Assembly (NCBI GenBank): GCA_026874595.1
Contig: CM049314.1
Span: 77,857,300 to 77,921,299 of the forward strand
Source of the DNA: Sipunculus nudus
Taxonomy: Eukaryota; Annelida; Sipuncula; Golfingiida; Sipunculidae
Length of the DNA: 64,000 bases
Reading direction: 5' to 3'
Part shown: positions 25,431-35,248 of the stretch, piece by piece
Numbering within the stretch: position 1 is the first letter of the stretch
Layout: each line of letters opens with the position of its first letter
The notes under the pieces: model-generated
The model's input: the letters and a program-made list of their open reading frames with translations, nothing else
The model's database searches: none
What the model was told of the DNA's origin: nothing
Translations under genes and position numbers: made by a program

Positions 25431-28149
25431 CCAAAGTATGTTTATGTAGATGTGTCTAGACGTACTAGTTATTCAATCATACATAGTTATAGCCTTTTTC
25501 CCAGTCAGGCGTGTAAAATTAGCTCTCAACATCTCGTTAGACAGACAGACCTTTGAGGTGGCTGCTTTCGTTATGGCGTCAGTGATACAGTAAAAACTCG
25601 TTTTATCTTTTAGAAGAAATCCCATCACTATCATTACCCGCAGCAAAATGTCATGCAATACCACAAATTTCACTCAATTTGATAGTTTCTCATCTTGTGT
25701 CTGCTTTGTAGATGTCTGTTCATGTTCTAGACGAAACAGATTGAATTGTTAGATCCCAGTGACAAAGCAAGGCAAGTGGAAACCTACTTGATGTAAAACT
25801 CCCGCGTGACCATTTGTTTGTTTGCTGTATCTTTTTAAAGACCATGATTTATATCTGTGCTAAAACTTTGCGAAACAGGAACAACATATTTTTGCTATTT
25901 TGATTCAGGAATTTAATTTTCAGTATGTCTTTCGCTGCTTCTAATTGCTAACATAATCCCTGGTAGTATAGAACTGATTTCTAAAATTTACGGGTTTGAT
26001 CCTTTAAAATAAGACAAAATCACAAAATTTCAATACACCCCTCAGATATTAAGTTAGATGCCTGAACTACAGCATTAGAATAAGTTATGATTTCCTTGCA
26101 TATATACGCTGAAATTGTGTTCACCAAAATGTTTAAAATGTCCCTCTTATCACAAATCAAATGACCATTGGGAAGGTTAACCATTCTGACCAACGCAAAT
26201 CAATGTCCCAAGAATTGTACAATGATTGCTTGTGAACAATGTTTCCTCTGATATTTCATAAATAGTTGCTCTGTTACCCCATTAACACTTTTATTATAAA
26301 AGTGTTCTTCACAACATGGTTCATGTAAAGCTGTTTTGTATATAATGGTTCAAAAAGGTATATGTGATGACAAAATATAACTTAATTATACCTCCGTCAT
26401 TTGTATCGATGTATTATACTTAACCTTTCGGTTGTCTTTCAGCAGATATTTTGAAATTTTATGGGGGATCAACATACTATCCAAGAGATAATCCATTCAC
26501 CTTTTGAGAAAATCAGATTCAACATGAAAAGGTTGAATTCAAAGGATACTATCTCATTGTGTCAAATTGTTATTTCATTAAAACAGGTTTGTTGATAGGT
26601 GTTACTTGGTGCTTTGTTCTGGAGGTGGCCTGGGATAGGTTTTTGAACCGTGACAGCAGTGCACATATAACAACACAATGTGACGCCTGGTTGCGGTTTG
26701 TTGTCTGCAACAATATTTTCTGAATCTAGCTTTGAATCTGTGCAAAATAATGCATAGAAAATATAAATGAAAAAAAAATTCTGTTATTCAAATATTAACT
26801 AGTTTATGATTGATGTATATATTATGAGTTCCGATTTAGAAAAAAAATAGAAGGATTTGAAAGGAACCGTTTTACAAGAGATGCTACGTTGCTCACAATC
26901 CGAACAAAAAATACTGGTTGTTAGAGTCTAACAAACAGAGAAAACTTTAAATCACAGAATTAATAATTGATGTCTCAAGTTCAGTGTTGTGTTGTTACAG
27001 TATAGAATCTCAGGACGAGCAACTTGAAGGTAGAAGGATCTGAGGTGACTGTCATTGTAGAAGCCAGCGGTCTTTCTTATTTCCCCTGAACGTCTCTCTA
27101 CGGTACATATTGGTATATCAAGAGTGTCTGTTTCAGAAAACACGGCAAGCTATGTGCAGGAAAATATGTCAAATAGGATCGGAATTTTATAGGGCAAGGG
27201 AAAGATCGATCTATTCAGGGCTTTCAGAGTTTCATTTATTAATTAAACCGTTGTTTATAACATACTGAAAGAACGACTTTGGTGGCAGTTGACCTTTGTC
27301 ACCGAACTCCCCCTGTGGCCATGCCTCGGAAATGTCTGTTGTTAGTTTGTAAAAGTCGGGAACGATGCCAATATTGTGTCCTAAGGCCCCCCCCCAATAT
27401 TTTATATTTAATATTGCAATTTGCGATATCGCCCCGCCATCTGTCAGAAAATACGCGTAACGTGGATCTCGTAGGCGAACTCGGCCCCTTTTAAGCCTGA
27501 CGGATGTCGCAAGACGGATTTCGAAAGTAAGGTATAATACTACTAATAAATGATATATGATAAGATATATATCATATTTTATTCCACTCCTTCAATAACT
27601 TGACAGCTTCATATCAATGCATTGTAACTTGCTCACTCGTTGCCAAATCACCGCCTTTGGTAATGGAATTAGTAGTGTTTTTCTTTTAGAAACTTCACCG
27701 CACATATTTCCCTCCAAAGTTTTATAGCACTGATTTACCGCTTCAGATTATATGTCTTACGAGCTTAACCATGTTATTAACCCTAGGACTCGCCCCGTCT
27801 TCACCAAGGCGCTCCGTCTAGTAGTTCATGGATTAATAATAATCTGTTTTTCCTTAATAAGTTTGACAATTCAAGTGACTTTGATTAAAAAAATGAAAAT
27901 TTCCAGGGCCCACTGAGGTGTGACAGGTCACGTCATCCCGCCGGGTGGTCACTTTTATTAAAGGGGCCGTTACAAATCCAAAACGGAGCCCGTCCCAGCT
28001 GAACAGGGCATTTTTGGCAGGAATACGGCCGGTGTCTGCTCTATCACTGCAGCATCCCCGCAATTTTAAGGGATAGGGAGACGTTCGCAGGGCACCGAAA
28101 CCTGTTCTTAATTCAGCGATTTCACCAGTGGCCAGTTTTGAGGTTGCAG
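24101..28149. other. Intergenic DNA without a recognised gene
   Basis: Contains a (GA)n tract at 25392-25426 and scattered short frames (for example 24917-25147 and 27279-27494) with no domain I recognise. 27900-28100 is GC-richer and could be the upstream part of the Harbinger element that follows, but I found no transposase motif there. Confidence 0.45.
25392..25426. repeat. (GA)n microsatellite
   Basis: Pure GA dinucleotide tract of about 35 bp, the only long GA repeat in the window. Confidence 0.95.
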
Positions 28150-28719
28150 AAAAATTGTGATTATGGCCTCTGTGGACGCCGACTACAAGTTCCTTTGGGC
28201 CAGTGTTTGAGGGCTCGAACTCTGATGCGGCCGTCTTTCAAGTCTGAACATTACGCCATACCTTGCAAGAGGGCACCCTGGGACTACCCCCTGCAGATCC
28301 TCTGACTAGATACACCCCCTACTTCATAGTTGTTCCAGTTGTTGTGCGAGTTGTTCCAGAAACCTTTCGCCATAAGAAACCTTACCCATGACCAAAGGAT
28401 CTTTTATTAAAGACTGTCACTGGTCAGACGTGTCGTCGAGAACGCCTTCGGCATCCCTGCATCCAGGTTAAAGTATGTAAAAGCATGGCAACATGCAAAT
28501 CGGAATTCAAAATGTAGTATTTTTCATTGTTTTTGTCAAGGAACTACATATACAAGCATTTAATTACTTCACAATGCTATGTTTCAGGAGAACGTTGACC
28601 ACCAGGCTCTGCCAATCAACGCCATGCGCATGACGAAGGGGTGCCTAGTACTGCACAACATCATGCGCGCCAGGTACCCTAACCTCCAGAACGAAAAGCT
28701 TAACCAAGTTGTCGATGGC

Positions 28720-28938
28720 TAGGCGCCGGATCTAGGATTTTTTGCAGGAAGGAGTCAACGGGTGTCATGCATAAAAAAATGTTTAAAAAAAGGTCGTGGG
28801 TTGGGAGCGGGGGGGGGGGGGGTCTAGAACCCCAAAACCCACATCATACATAATATTTCAATATTTCTCTTAAAAAAATGTCGTTGGATGAGAACAGGGG
28901 ACTCCAACGGCCCCCTCCCCCATTTGGACCCGCGCCTG
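28720..28938. mobile_element. 219-bp MITE-like insertion in the transposase frame
   Basis: Flanked by a 7-bp duplication, CGATGGC, at 28713-28719 and 28939-28945. The ends are imperfect inverted repeats: TAGGCGCCGGATC at left, CAGGCGCGGGTCC read inward from the right. With one copy of the duplication removed, the transposase reads on from QVVDG to VVVPWSWRE. The inside has a run of about 14 G (near 28810) and no coding capacity. A target duplication of 7-8 bp with CAGG-type ends suggests a hAT-like non-autonomous element; the superfamily is an inference. Confidence 0.72.
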
Positions 28939-29030
28939 CGATGGCGTGGTTGTACCATGGTCATGGCGGGAGTGTTGGAAGACTGCAAGAAGGGGTACCA
29001 ACGGGCAAGGGACCCACACGACAGGGAAGG

Positions 29031-30120
29031 CAGGGGCGTAGCCAGAGGGAGGCCGCAGGGGGCCATGGCCCCCCCCCCCCCCGGTCCGCACCCAGTACTG
29101 GCTAACACTAACACTATATATATGTGCATATATATAAGTGTGTGTGTATGTGTGCATTAAGTTGCCTTTCCTATAAGTGTTGGATCCAGAGGGTTAGGCA
29201 TGCGGCCCCGTTGATCTGCAATATTTCTCATTTTATCTAATTATCCAATTTTTGTTATTAATTTTCATTTTTCACATTTCTTTTTATTAATTAACAATTA
29301 GATTTTATTAAAGTTATCTGCGGTTTATTACTTTCAAATTCATTAGTTGAGGATGAGGATTTTTTTAACAGCTACAGAACAACTGCAGAGCAGCAGGCCT
29401 TGGCTGAGGTCGACCGTGAACAATTTTACGGCTCCTCAGGTGATACCGGTACTCAAACTCGCGATCTCTCCTCTTAGGAGTCCTGTGTGCTGTCGAGACC
29501 ACGGCCCCGGTAAAATACAAAGCTTAAAATAAAAAGACTAAGACTTCACCATATCAGTTATTTTACTCCGAGCATTACATTTATAATATTTTGCAAGTTA
29601 TACATGTAAATACGCCTTTGCGCCATTGACTTTAACATGTTAAAAAAGACTGAAATTCTACATCCTAATTTTGAAAAAAATATCAATATTAAATATTGAA
29701 CCTCTCTACAGTTTGAATATATAATGCAAAGACATAAGGGAACATTTTTTTTCGAGGAAAGGAAAATCCTCATATTTTTGGGGGTAAAAATTGCCTCAAA
29801 TGTCCTCTTCACATTGTATATTCAAAAAATTTCCCAGTATGGGAATACTTCCTCCGATACCCTTTCCATGTACCTGTAATTAACATAAAACCATGGTTCA
29901 TAACTGAAAATAAAAAAAAAATCTATATTTTCATACACAAAAATATATTACGTATAGTTATAATAATAATGATATATATACATACATATACACACACATA
30001 TAACACTTAGTTTTCATAATGCAATACATATTCGCGCCCCCACCCCGTTCTCGAATTTCTGGATCCGCCAGTGACCATATCATGGCCCCCTCCCCTCCCT
30101 CAATCCTGGCTACGCCCCTG
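29031..30120. mobile_element. 1,090-bp terminal-repeat element inside the transposase gene
   Basis: It has perfect 15-bp terminal inverted repeats, CAGGGGCGTAGCCAG at 29031-29045 and its complement at 30106-30120, each followed inward by a G-rich stretch. It is flanked by GAAGG on both sides (29026-29030 and 30121-30125), a probable 5-bp target duplication. The transposase C-terminus lies on either side. Subterminal regions also mirror each other, with TA and GT repeats near 29110-29160 and 29975-30000. No transposase is inside, so it is non-autonomous. A related internal sequence occurs at 61895-62570 and a solo end at 17176. It carries a SINE at 29355-29520. Confidence 0.78.
29355..29520 (-). 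mobile_element. tRNA-derived SINE relic nested in the 29031-30120 element
   Basis: On the minus strand GGCCGTGGTCTCGACAGC resembles a Pol III A box region, ACTCCTAAGAGGAGAG a variable or anticodon arm, and GCGAGTTTGAGTACCGG a B box (GAGTTTGAGTACC). The head does not fold as a canonical tRNA. The related element at 61895-62570 lacks this segment, which fits a later insertion. Exact ends and target duplication are unclear. Confidence 0.5.
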
Positions 30121-30556
30121 GAAGGGAGCTGAGAGACTACCTTATGCGCTAAGTAAACGCTATGCAGCGGGGTGAATTTCTTGCAGGAGGCCGCCATACA
30201 GCTTGTTTTACCTAGAGAATATAACTGGTTTTTTTGGGCAATATTAATTCCACTAGTACAGTTAAATTGTGAAGCTTGCTGAACAAAATCATTGTTTGGC
30301 ATTATTATCATTACCAAATAATTTTTTTCATAGACAGTGGTTTTGTAGAGTTTTCAAATTAAACTGTTGATTGGGTAAAAGACATTTTCATATAATGGTT
30401 GTTTGAATACTGACCTATTACGTTTAATCATAAAGCTATTAATTTTTTTTATAATAATGTCTACAGAAACATGTCTATAACAAATAAGACACACACATTG
30501 CATCATGTAATCGTGTCCAGTGAAACTAAAATTACGAATGTCAACAACAATAAATC

Positions 30557-32517
30557 CTATTGCTGGCTATCGGGTGCCTGTTCCTCACGTTTTCTCAACA
30601 TGTCTATTCCATGCAGTAATTCACCAGCATTTAAACCTATATCCGGAGTATTAAGACTCGGGCTGTCAGGTTTCTGCAGCTGTGATGAAGACTCTGCTGT
30701 TCTAGGACCAGGTGTTGCCGCGCTGGTCATTGGCATGATGGACTTTAACCTCCAGCATAAGGTGAGGACTCTCTGAAGGCATTCTCGATTAAAGATGGTG
30801 TCGTAGCCGCCGGAGCCGAGTAGGGGCGATTCACCTGCGTAGGGGCCGGCATGGTGGTTATCTAAAAGTATATCGAAAAACAGTTCTTTAATGTTACTGT
30901 GAGGAGAAGCGCATGCTGATAATATGAGATGTTATGGGAAAACAGTACGTGACAGGTACAAAGGTAAGAAAGATTGGCAGGTGTGATAATTGCACCAATA
31001 CTTACAACTGTCGGAGTGTCCTGCGGGCCAGGGGGCACCCACACAAAGACAGGATGCTGCTAGTCTCCTCCCTTCATCTGGTCAAAGCCTGGTTGCTGCG
31101 TCTGTTGCGGTTGCTGCTGTAGGGGTTAGGCGGGAATGTATGGGGCGAAGACTTGCTGACGAAAGTGACGCGGTGTAGGCGGCAAGGCTGAGGGACGTGC
31201 CGTGTTCCCTCACCACTGGTTCCCGGGGGATCCAACGGAGGGTTGCCTCGAATGTATCCTCTGGTAGTGATGGAAGTGCGCGGACGGACCCTAAGGCATG
31301 TGGACATGAGCCATTGGCCCTATGGCCCCCCAATTGTTTACCGGCGTTTGGACTTCATTGGCAATGGTTTCTACCTGGAACAGACCAATAATTTATATAT
31401 AAATTATAATTTTCTCATATGAAATGGTACTGAGGTGTCAATGAAATCATACGTTGAAAATCACATATTTAAATTATAAATTTTTACCTCCTTCTCTGCC
31501 CTCTTTTTTTCCTTATTGGACTCTTGCAGGTATTTGGTCAGGACCTCGGCAGTAGTTGGCCCCTTCCTCTTTTTGTTTTTTTTTTTTGTTCACCGGGACT
31601 TAACCGTTTTTCCCAATTCCTGAACCACAAGAAGTTGCCCCGCTTGTCGATGTTCCGGCTATCACTTCGTCGTCCTCCGCCTCTTCGACATCCTCCTCTT
31701 CATCTCCCATCTCCACATCGCCAGTGCTCGGAACCTGAGGCATAATCATTGGGCAAGCCTCTAAGAATAGACATTGCATCTGCACACAGACAGTAAGAAC
31801 GCATTTAACCCTAACAGGACAGTGAAACAGAAAAATGAAAAAGGGAAGAATGTTGGCTCTCACCAAACTCATCCTTGGAAATGCTTACCGATCCTAGGTC
31901 TTGTGGCAGCCTTGCGATGCAGTAGGGGTCAAGAAACTGTTTCCACCACCGAAGGCTTGTAAGCAACACTTTGCAAAGACCGGACTTGCCTTTCTTCAGC
32001 TTCTTCATTTTCACGTACTCTGTCCAATGCGACTTGAACCTGCGAGTAATGTCTTCAGCTGTAACCAGACAAAAGGAAAAATACACATTGAACATTTCAT
32101 GTGAAGCGAAACAACACGTTTAGTATAGTAAATTCCAGCAATACATACAGTTTTTAACATTAAAATATGTATTGTAACTGTTCCAAATATAGTCATACAC
32201 TTACGTTTGGTCCCCACCCCAAACATCTTGCAGAATTTGTCCAGTATCGCCCTCTTTTTATCTTTGTTTGTGTAGTCCGGGTTGCCTTTATCGTAGAAGA
32301 GTGGATAGGACTCGTAGAAATTGACTATGGCTTCTTCCAGCTTTGATTCACACGGTGTCCCCTGTGGCCAACTTAGGCGTTCTTGGTCGCTGGCCCCTTC
32401 TTCCTCTGTCGGCACATCACCCTCCAGTTTGTGGTCTGTTGACGTAGACTCAGGCTCACCTGCCACCTTTTTCTTATTCAGGTGTTTCCTTGCCCCCTTG
32501 GTTTTCTTTGATGGCAT
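30557..32517 (-). pseudogene. Five-exon MADF-domain protein gene, Harbinger-associated, frame-broken
   Basis: MADF domains are Myb/SANT-like DNA-binding domains, often the partner protein of PIF/Harbinger transposases. Exon 1 (32205-32517) starts at ATG, has a Lys-rich head (MPSKKTKGARKH), then LEEAIVNFYESYPLFYDK and ILDKFCKMFGV. Exon 2 (31889-32058) gives EDITRRFKSHWTEYVKMKKL and LLTSLRWWKQFLDPYC, completing the MADF fold. Introns use GTAAGT/GTTACAG and GTAAGC/GTGCAG. Exon 3 (31488-31779) is acidic (EDVEEAEDDE), then Lys-rich (KRKGPTTAEVLTKYLQESN). Exon 4 (31006-31374) is Gln/Pro-rich. Exon 5 (30557-30861) ends at TAG. Exons 1-2 are intact. Exon 3 needs a frame shift near a 12-A run, and exons 4 and 5 need more. 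Either a decaying gene or homopolymer sequencing errors. Confidence 0.8.
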
Positions 32518-32600
32518 TTTAGATAGCCACTGGTACTTTGTTGATGTGCCGTGCTCCTACTCTCTGAGACACCAAAAATATGTTATGTAAAACTTTTTTA

Positions 32601-32608
<8 letters not shown>

Positions 32609-32638
<30 letters not shown>
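32609..32638. repeat. (TA)n microsatellite
   Basis: TA tract about 90 bp upstream of the MADF gene start. Confidence 0.95.
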
Positions 32639-32639
<1 letters not shown>

Positions 32640-32640
<1 letters not shown>

Positions 32641-32870
32641 ACCTATGGCATGACGGCGCGGACGTCGGGCGGAGCCCGCCCGGGCTTAGCCCGGTTGTCT
32701 TGCGGCCATCGACAAACCAAATAACCATCGACCGCGACTCGGACGGCGAATGCCATTATGCTGGGCGGCCTTCGCCCGACTACCTTTTGTTTACTGTAGG
32801 CCGCCGGGAGATTTTTTATCACCATTGTTCAGTGGGCACCGCCCGATCCTCGTTTGATATGTGACAGGAC
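32640..32870. promoter_or_regulatory. GC- and CpG-rich block upstream of the MADF gene
   Basis: A short island (GGCGCGGACGTCGGGCGGAG, then CCGGGCTTAGCCCGG) in otherwise AT-rich DNA. It is rich in CpG and contains small palindromes, including ACGTC and the CCGGGC/GCCCGG stem. It lies 120-350 bp upstream of the minus-strand MADF ATG, where a promoter would be. It could equally be the end region of the Harbinger element. No TATA box is evident. Confidence 0.35.
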
Positions 32871-33214
32871 AGCAGATTTTAACCGTAAAATAAGCTCGAC
32901 TTCTTGAGGGTGTTTGGAATTCGACGGCTTTCTGGCGATCCACAGATACGACCGGTGGCCGTTGAATATGTGACGCTTGCTTAAAGACTCCTTGTCTTAC
33001 CGCAGGAGGAACGATTTGGATGTATTGGGTATTGAGTGTATATAGTACAGATATTCATTGGCAATTATTTTAATCTACTTGGTGCATACTGACCAGCCTG
33101 TAGAATATCCAATAATTTCTCAGAATAATTAAAGGTGCCCATTCAACTACTTTTGAAAAAGAATTTCTGTGATTTCTGGCTTCCTCTGTGCATATATTAG
33201 TGATCTGAGGGTAA

Positions 33215-33560
33215 TTTGGGTTGTGATGAGTTCTTATAACGCCTTCGTGATGGATGTATGAATTTGTTTATCAACAACATGTTTGTAAAGTCAGGAATGT
33301 TGACAAACGGGAAAAACATGTTACCTAAGGTGGTAGGTTGCAAATATGCGGGGGTAGAAAGACACTTGTTGAAAAACGCCATTTGCAAAGCTCAGGCTTA
33401 TCTGACTTGTCGCCAGATGCCCTTGTTGTGTTTGTTTTGCTTATTTTGGCGACCCCCACATATTATAAACATGTTGATATAAACAAAACAAACGGCCTGT
33501 TTTCTTGTCTATTTTTGACATAGCTCCAAGGGATTGCCTTTCATATAAAAAGGTCAGATA
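33215..33560 (+). repeat. Dispersed repeat family R1, copy 1
   Basis: About 340 bp that matches 40110-40445 in the same orientation and 63878-64000 inverted. Shared landmarks in order: GTGATGGATGT, TTGACAAACGGG / TTGATAAACCG, TTACCTAAGGT, TGAAAAACG, TTTGCAAA, GCCAGAT, TTGATTATTTTG / TTGCTTATTTTGG, CTGTTTT. No coding capacity conserved between copies. Confidence 0.75.
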
Positions 33561-33599
33561 GCTGATTGGGTCCCTTAAACGTCTAGTATAGAGTTAGCA

Positions 33600-35248
33600 T
33601 TTACTGAAAAAACCTCACCCTCTATTCATCACGGGCGATTTTAATGATATATATTCAAGCTTGGACTCCAATAACATTCAGAGTGACCTGAAAACTAATC
33701 TTGTTGAAACCATGGCACTAAGTGGATTGTTTCAGTTGGTGAATGAGCCAACTAAGATAACAGAATAACACTATAAGATATTGTGATTACAGATTCGCCC
33801 GGCTTAGTGAATGAAATTGATGTTCTGAATTTTATTTCTTCCTGTGATCATAGTATTTTAATTTGTAAAGTTGCTCTCAGGCATGGGAAACTTTTTTAGG
33901 CATAAACTTTAAGTATTCTTTAACAGCAGAGCGGATATGATGGGACTCCGGGGTTCATTAAACAATGTACCTTGTAATACTGCCTTTGAAATATTTGCTG
34001 ACGTTTCAGACATACTTATTTTTATATAACAACATTCTAACAAGTTCAATTAAAGAACAAATTCCCCACAAAATAGTTTACATTAAACCAACTGTTAAAT
34101 CGTGGATAATCGGATAAAAACACTTATTAGAAAACGAAACAGGCTCTGGAAATAAAACACACGGACGAAAGATAATACAGATTATCAAGTATACAAGAGG
34201 ATTATGAACGAGGGGAACTTTGTGACAAACGCCTTTGATAAAGCTGAGTTATTTAACCAATATTTTGGTTTAAACATAAAAACAGCCCCGAAAGGTCCTG
34301 CTCATCAAGAAATACAGTCGTAGCACTATGAATCTATAACTGATTTTTTTTTTACTGAAAAGGAAGTACTGGATATTATGAAAACCAGAAACTAAAAAAA
34401 GCTTAAGGTCCAGGTGGAATAAATAACTCTATTATAAAGAATGTATCAGAAATTTTGAGCAAGCCTTTGAGCGAATTCTTTAATTATTGTCAGGAAAAAG
34501 ATATTTTCCTTCTGACTAGTATATGAAAAAGGATCACGCCGCAAGGTGGAAAATTACAGATCGATATCTCTGCTTAATAATATATCTAAAAATCATGGAA
34601 CAAATAGTTCATAAAAGACGTATTGAGTACTTTGAGCAAATCAGCCTTTTGTCATTATCAAATTCAGGGTATAAGAAGAACGATTCGGCTATTTATTTGG
34701 TAATTTCACCCTGTCATGATATTTAAAGCGGTTTTCAGAGGGATCACGAAACCCGACTTATATATGCTTCGACGGGCTTTCGACAGGGTGTTGCATAAAG
34801 GTTTATTTTATAAACTGGAACTCCTCGGAGTAACGAGATCTATGCAGATTATTGAAAGCTACTTAACTCATCGGGAACGATGCGTGGTTCTTGAGAGTTC
34901 AAAGTCAAATAGTGTAAATATATATGTTTAGGTGTTCCGCAGAGTTATGTACAGGATCTTTCTTGTTTATGTCAATGATATTGACTTGCACATGGAGAAC
35001 TTTATTAAAATGTATGTTGATGACAATTTTATATATTCAGTAACTGATGACCGAGTCGAGCCAGCGGACTTGCAGCGCTCGAGCCATTAGCTACGGTTCA
35101 ACCCAACATAAACTAAAAGTTGTATATTTGTTTATATGTAAGATCGCACAATACGCATCCAATGCTGTATTTTGACGACAACAAATTAACTGACGTTACC
35201 AGCGTAAAACAGCTACGGGTAATACTTACTGAAAACCTGTTATGGTCC
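33600..35248 (+). pseudogene. Jockey/CR1-type LINE relic: endonuclease and RT
   Basis: Starts within the endonuclease: FITGDFNDIYSSLDSN (33635-33680), LSGLFQLVNEPTKITE, IVITDSPGLVNEIDVL, then SSCDHSILICKV (the SDH motif, S to C). The RT follows: NYRSISLLNNISKIMEQIV (about 34550-34610), RRAFDRVLHKGLFYKLELLG (34770-34830, compare KAFDRVxHxxLLxKL), IESYLTHRERCV, GVPQSYVQD (compare GVPQGSxLGP), and KMYVDDNFIYSVTDD (about 35005-35050, the active-site loop with both Asp kept). LQRWFNPT and LTDVTSVKQLRVIL follow to about 35245. Frames shift repeatedly and stops are present. The sequence stops abruptly where the Penelope-like protein begins, and I do not find the missing C-terminus beyond 37320. Confidence 0.82.

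Larger units (their letters stand above)
28150..30152 (+). pseudogene. PIF/Harbinger (HARBI1-like) transposase relic, multiply interrupted
   Basis: DDE-type nuclease of the PIF/Harbinger superfamily, which cuts and moves its element, normally with a Myb- or MADF-type partner. Motifs in order: IVIMASVDADYKFLWASVG (28153-28210, first catalytic Asp region), GSNSDAAVFKSE, GTLGLPPADPLT and TPYFIV (about 28270-28345), PFAIRNLTHDQRIF (about 28365-28405), RRVVENAFGIPAS (about 28430-28465, catalytic Glu region). A probable intron follows (28467-28590, ending TTTCAG), then LPINAMRMTKGCLVLHNIMR and ARYPNLQNEKL (about 28610-28710). VVVPWSWRE lies right of one insertion, and GVLEDCKKGYQRARDPHD and ELRDYLMR flank the next. 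The region that should carry the second catalytic Asp (GDDAF) reads PVVV instead. At least four frame breaks; inactive. Confidence 0.85.

Noticed and set aside
27900-32870. Terminal inverted repeats of the Harbinger element (GGGCCCACTGA near 27906 and the complement near 32831)
   Set aside because: Only about nine bases match and no 3-bp target duplication could be confirmed; too weak to report as ends.
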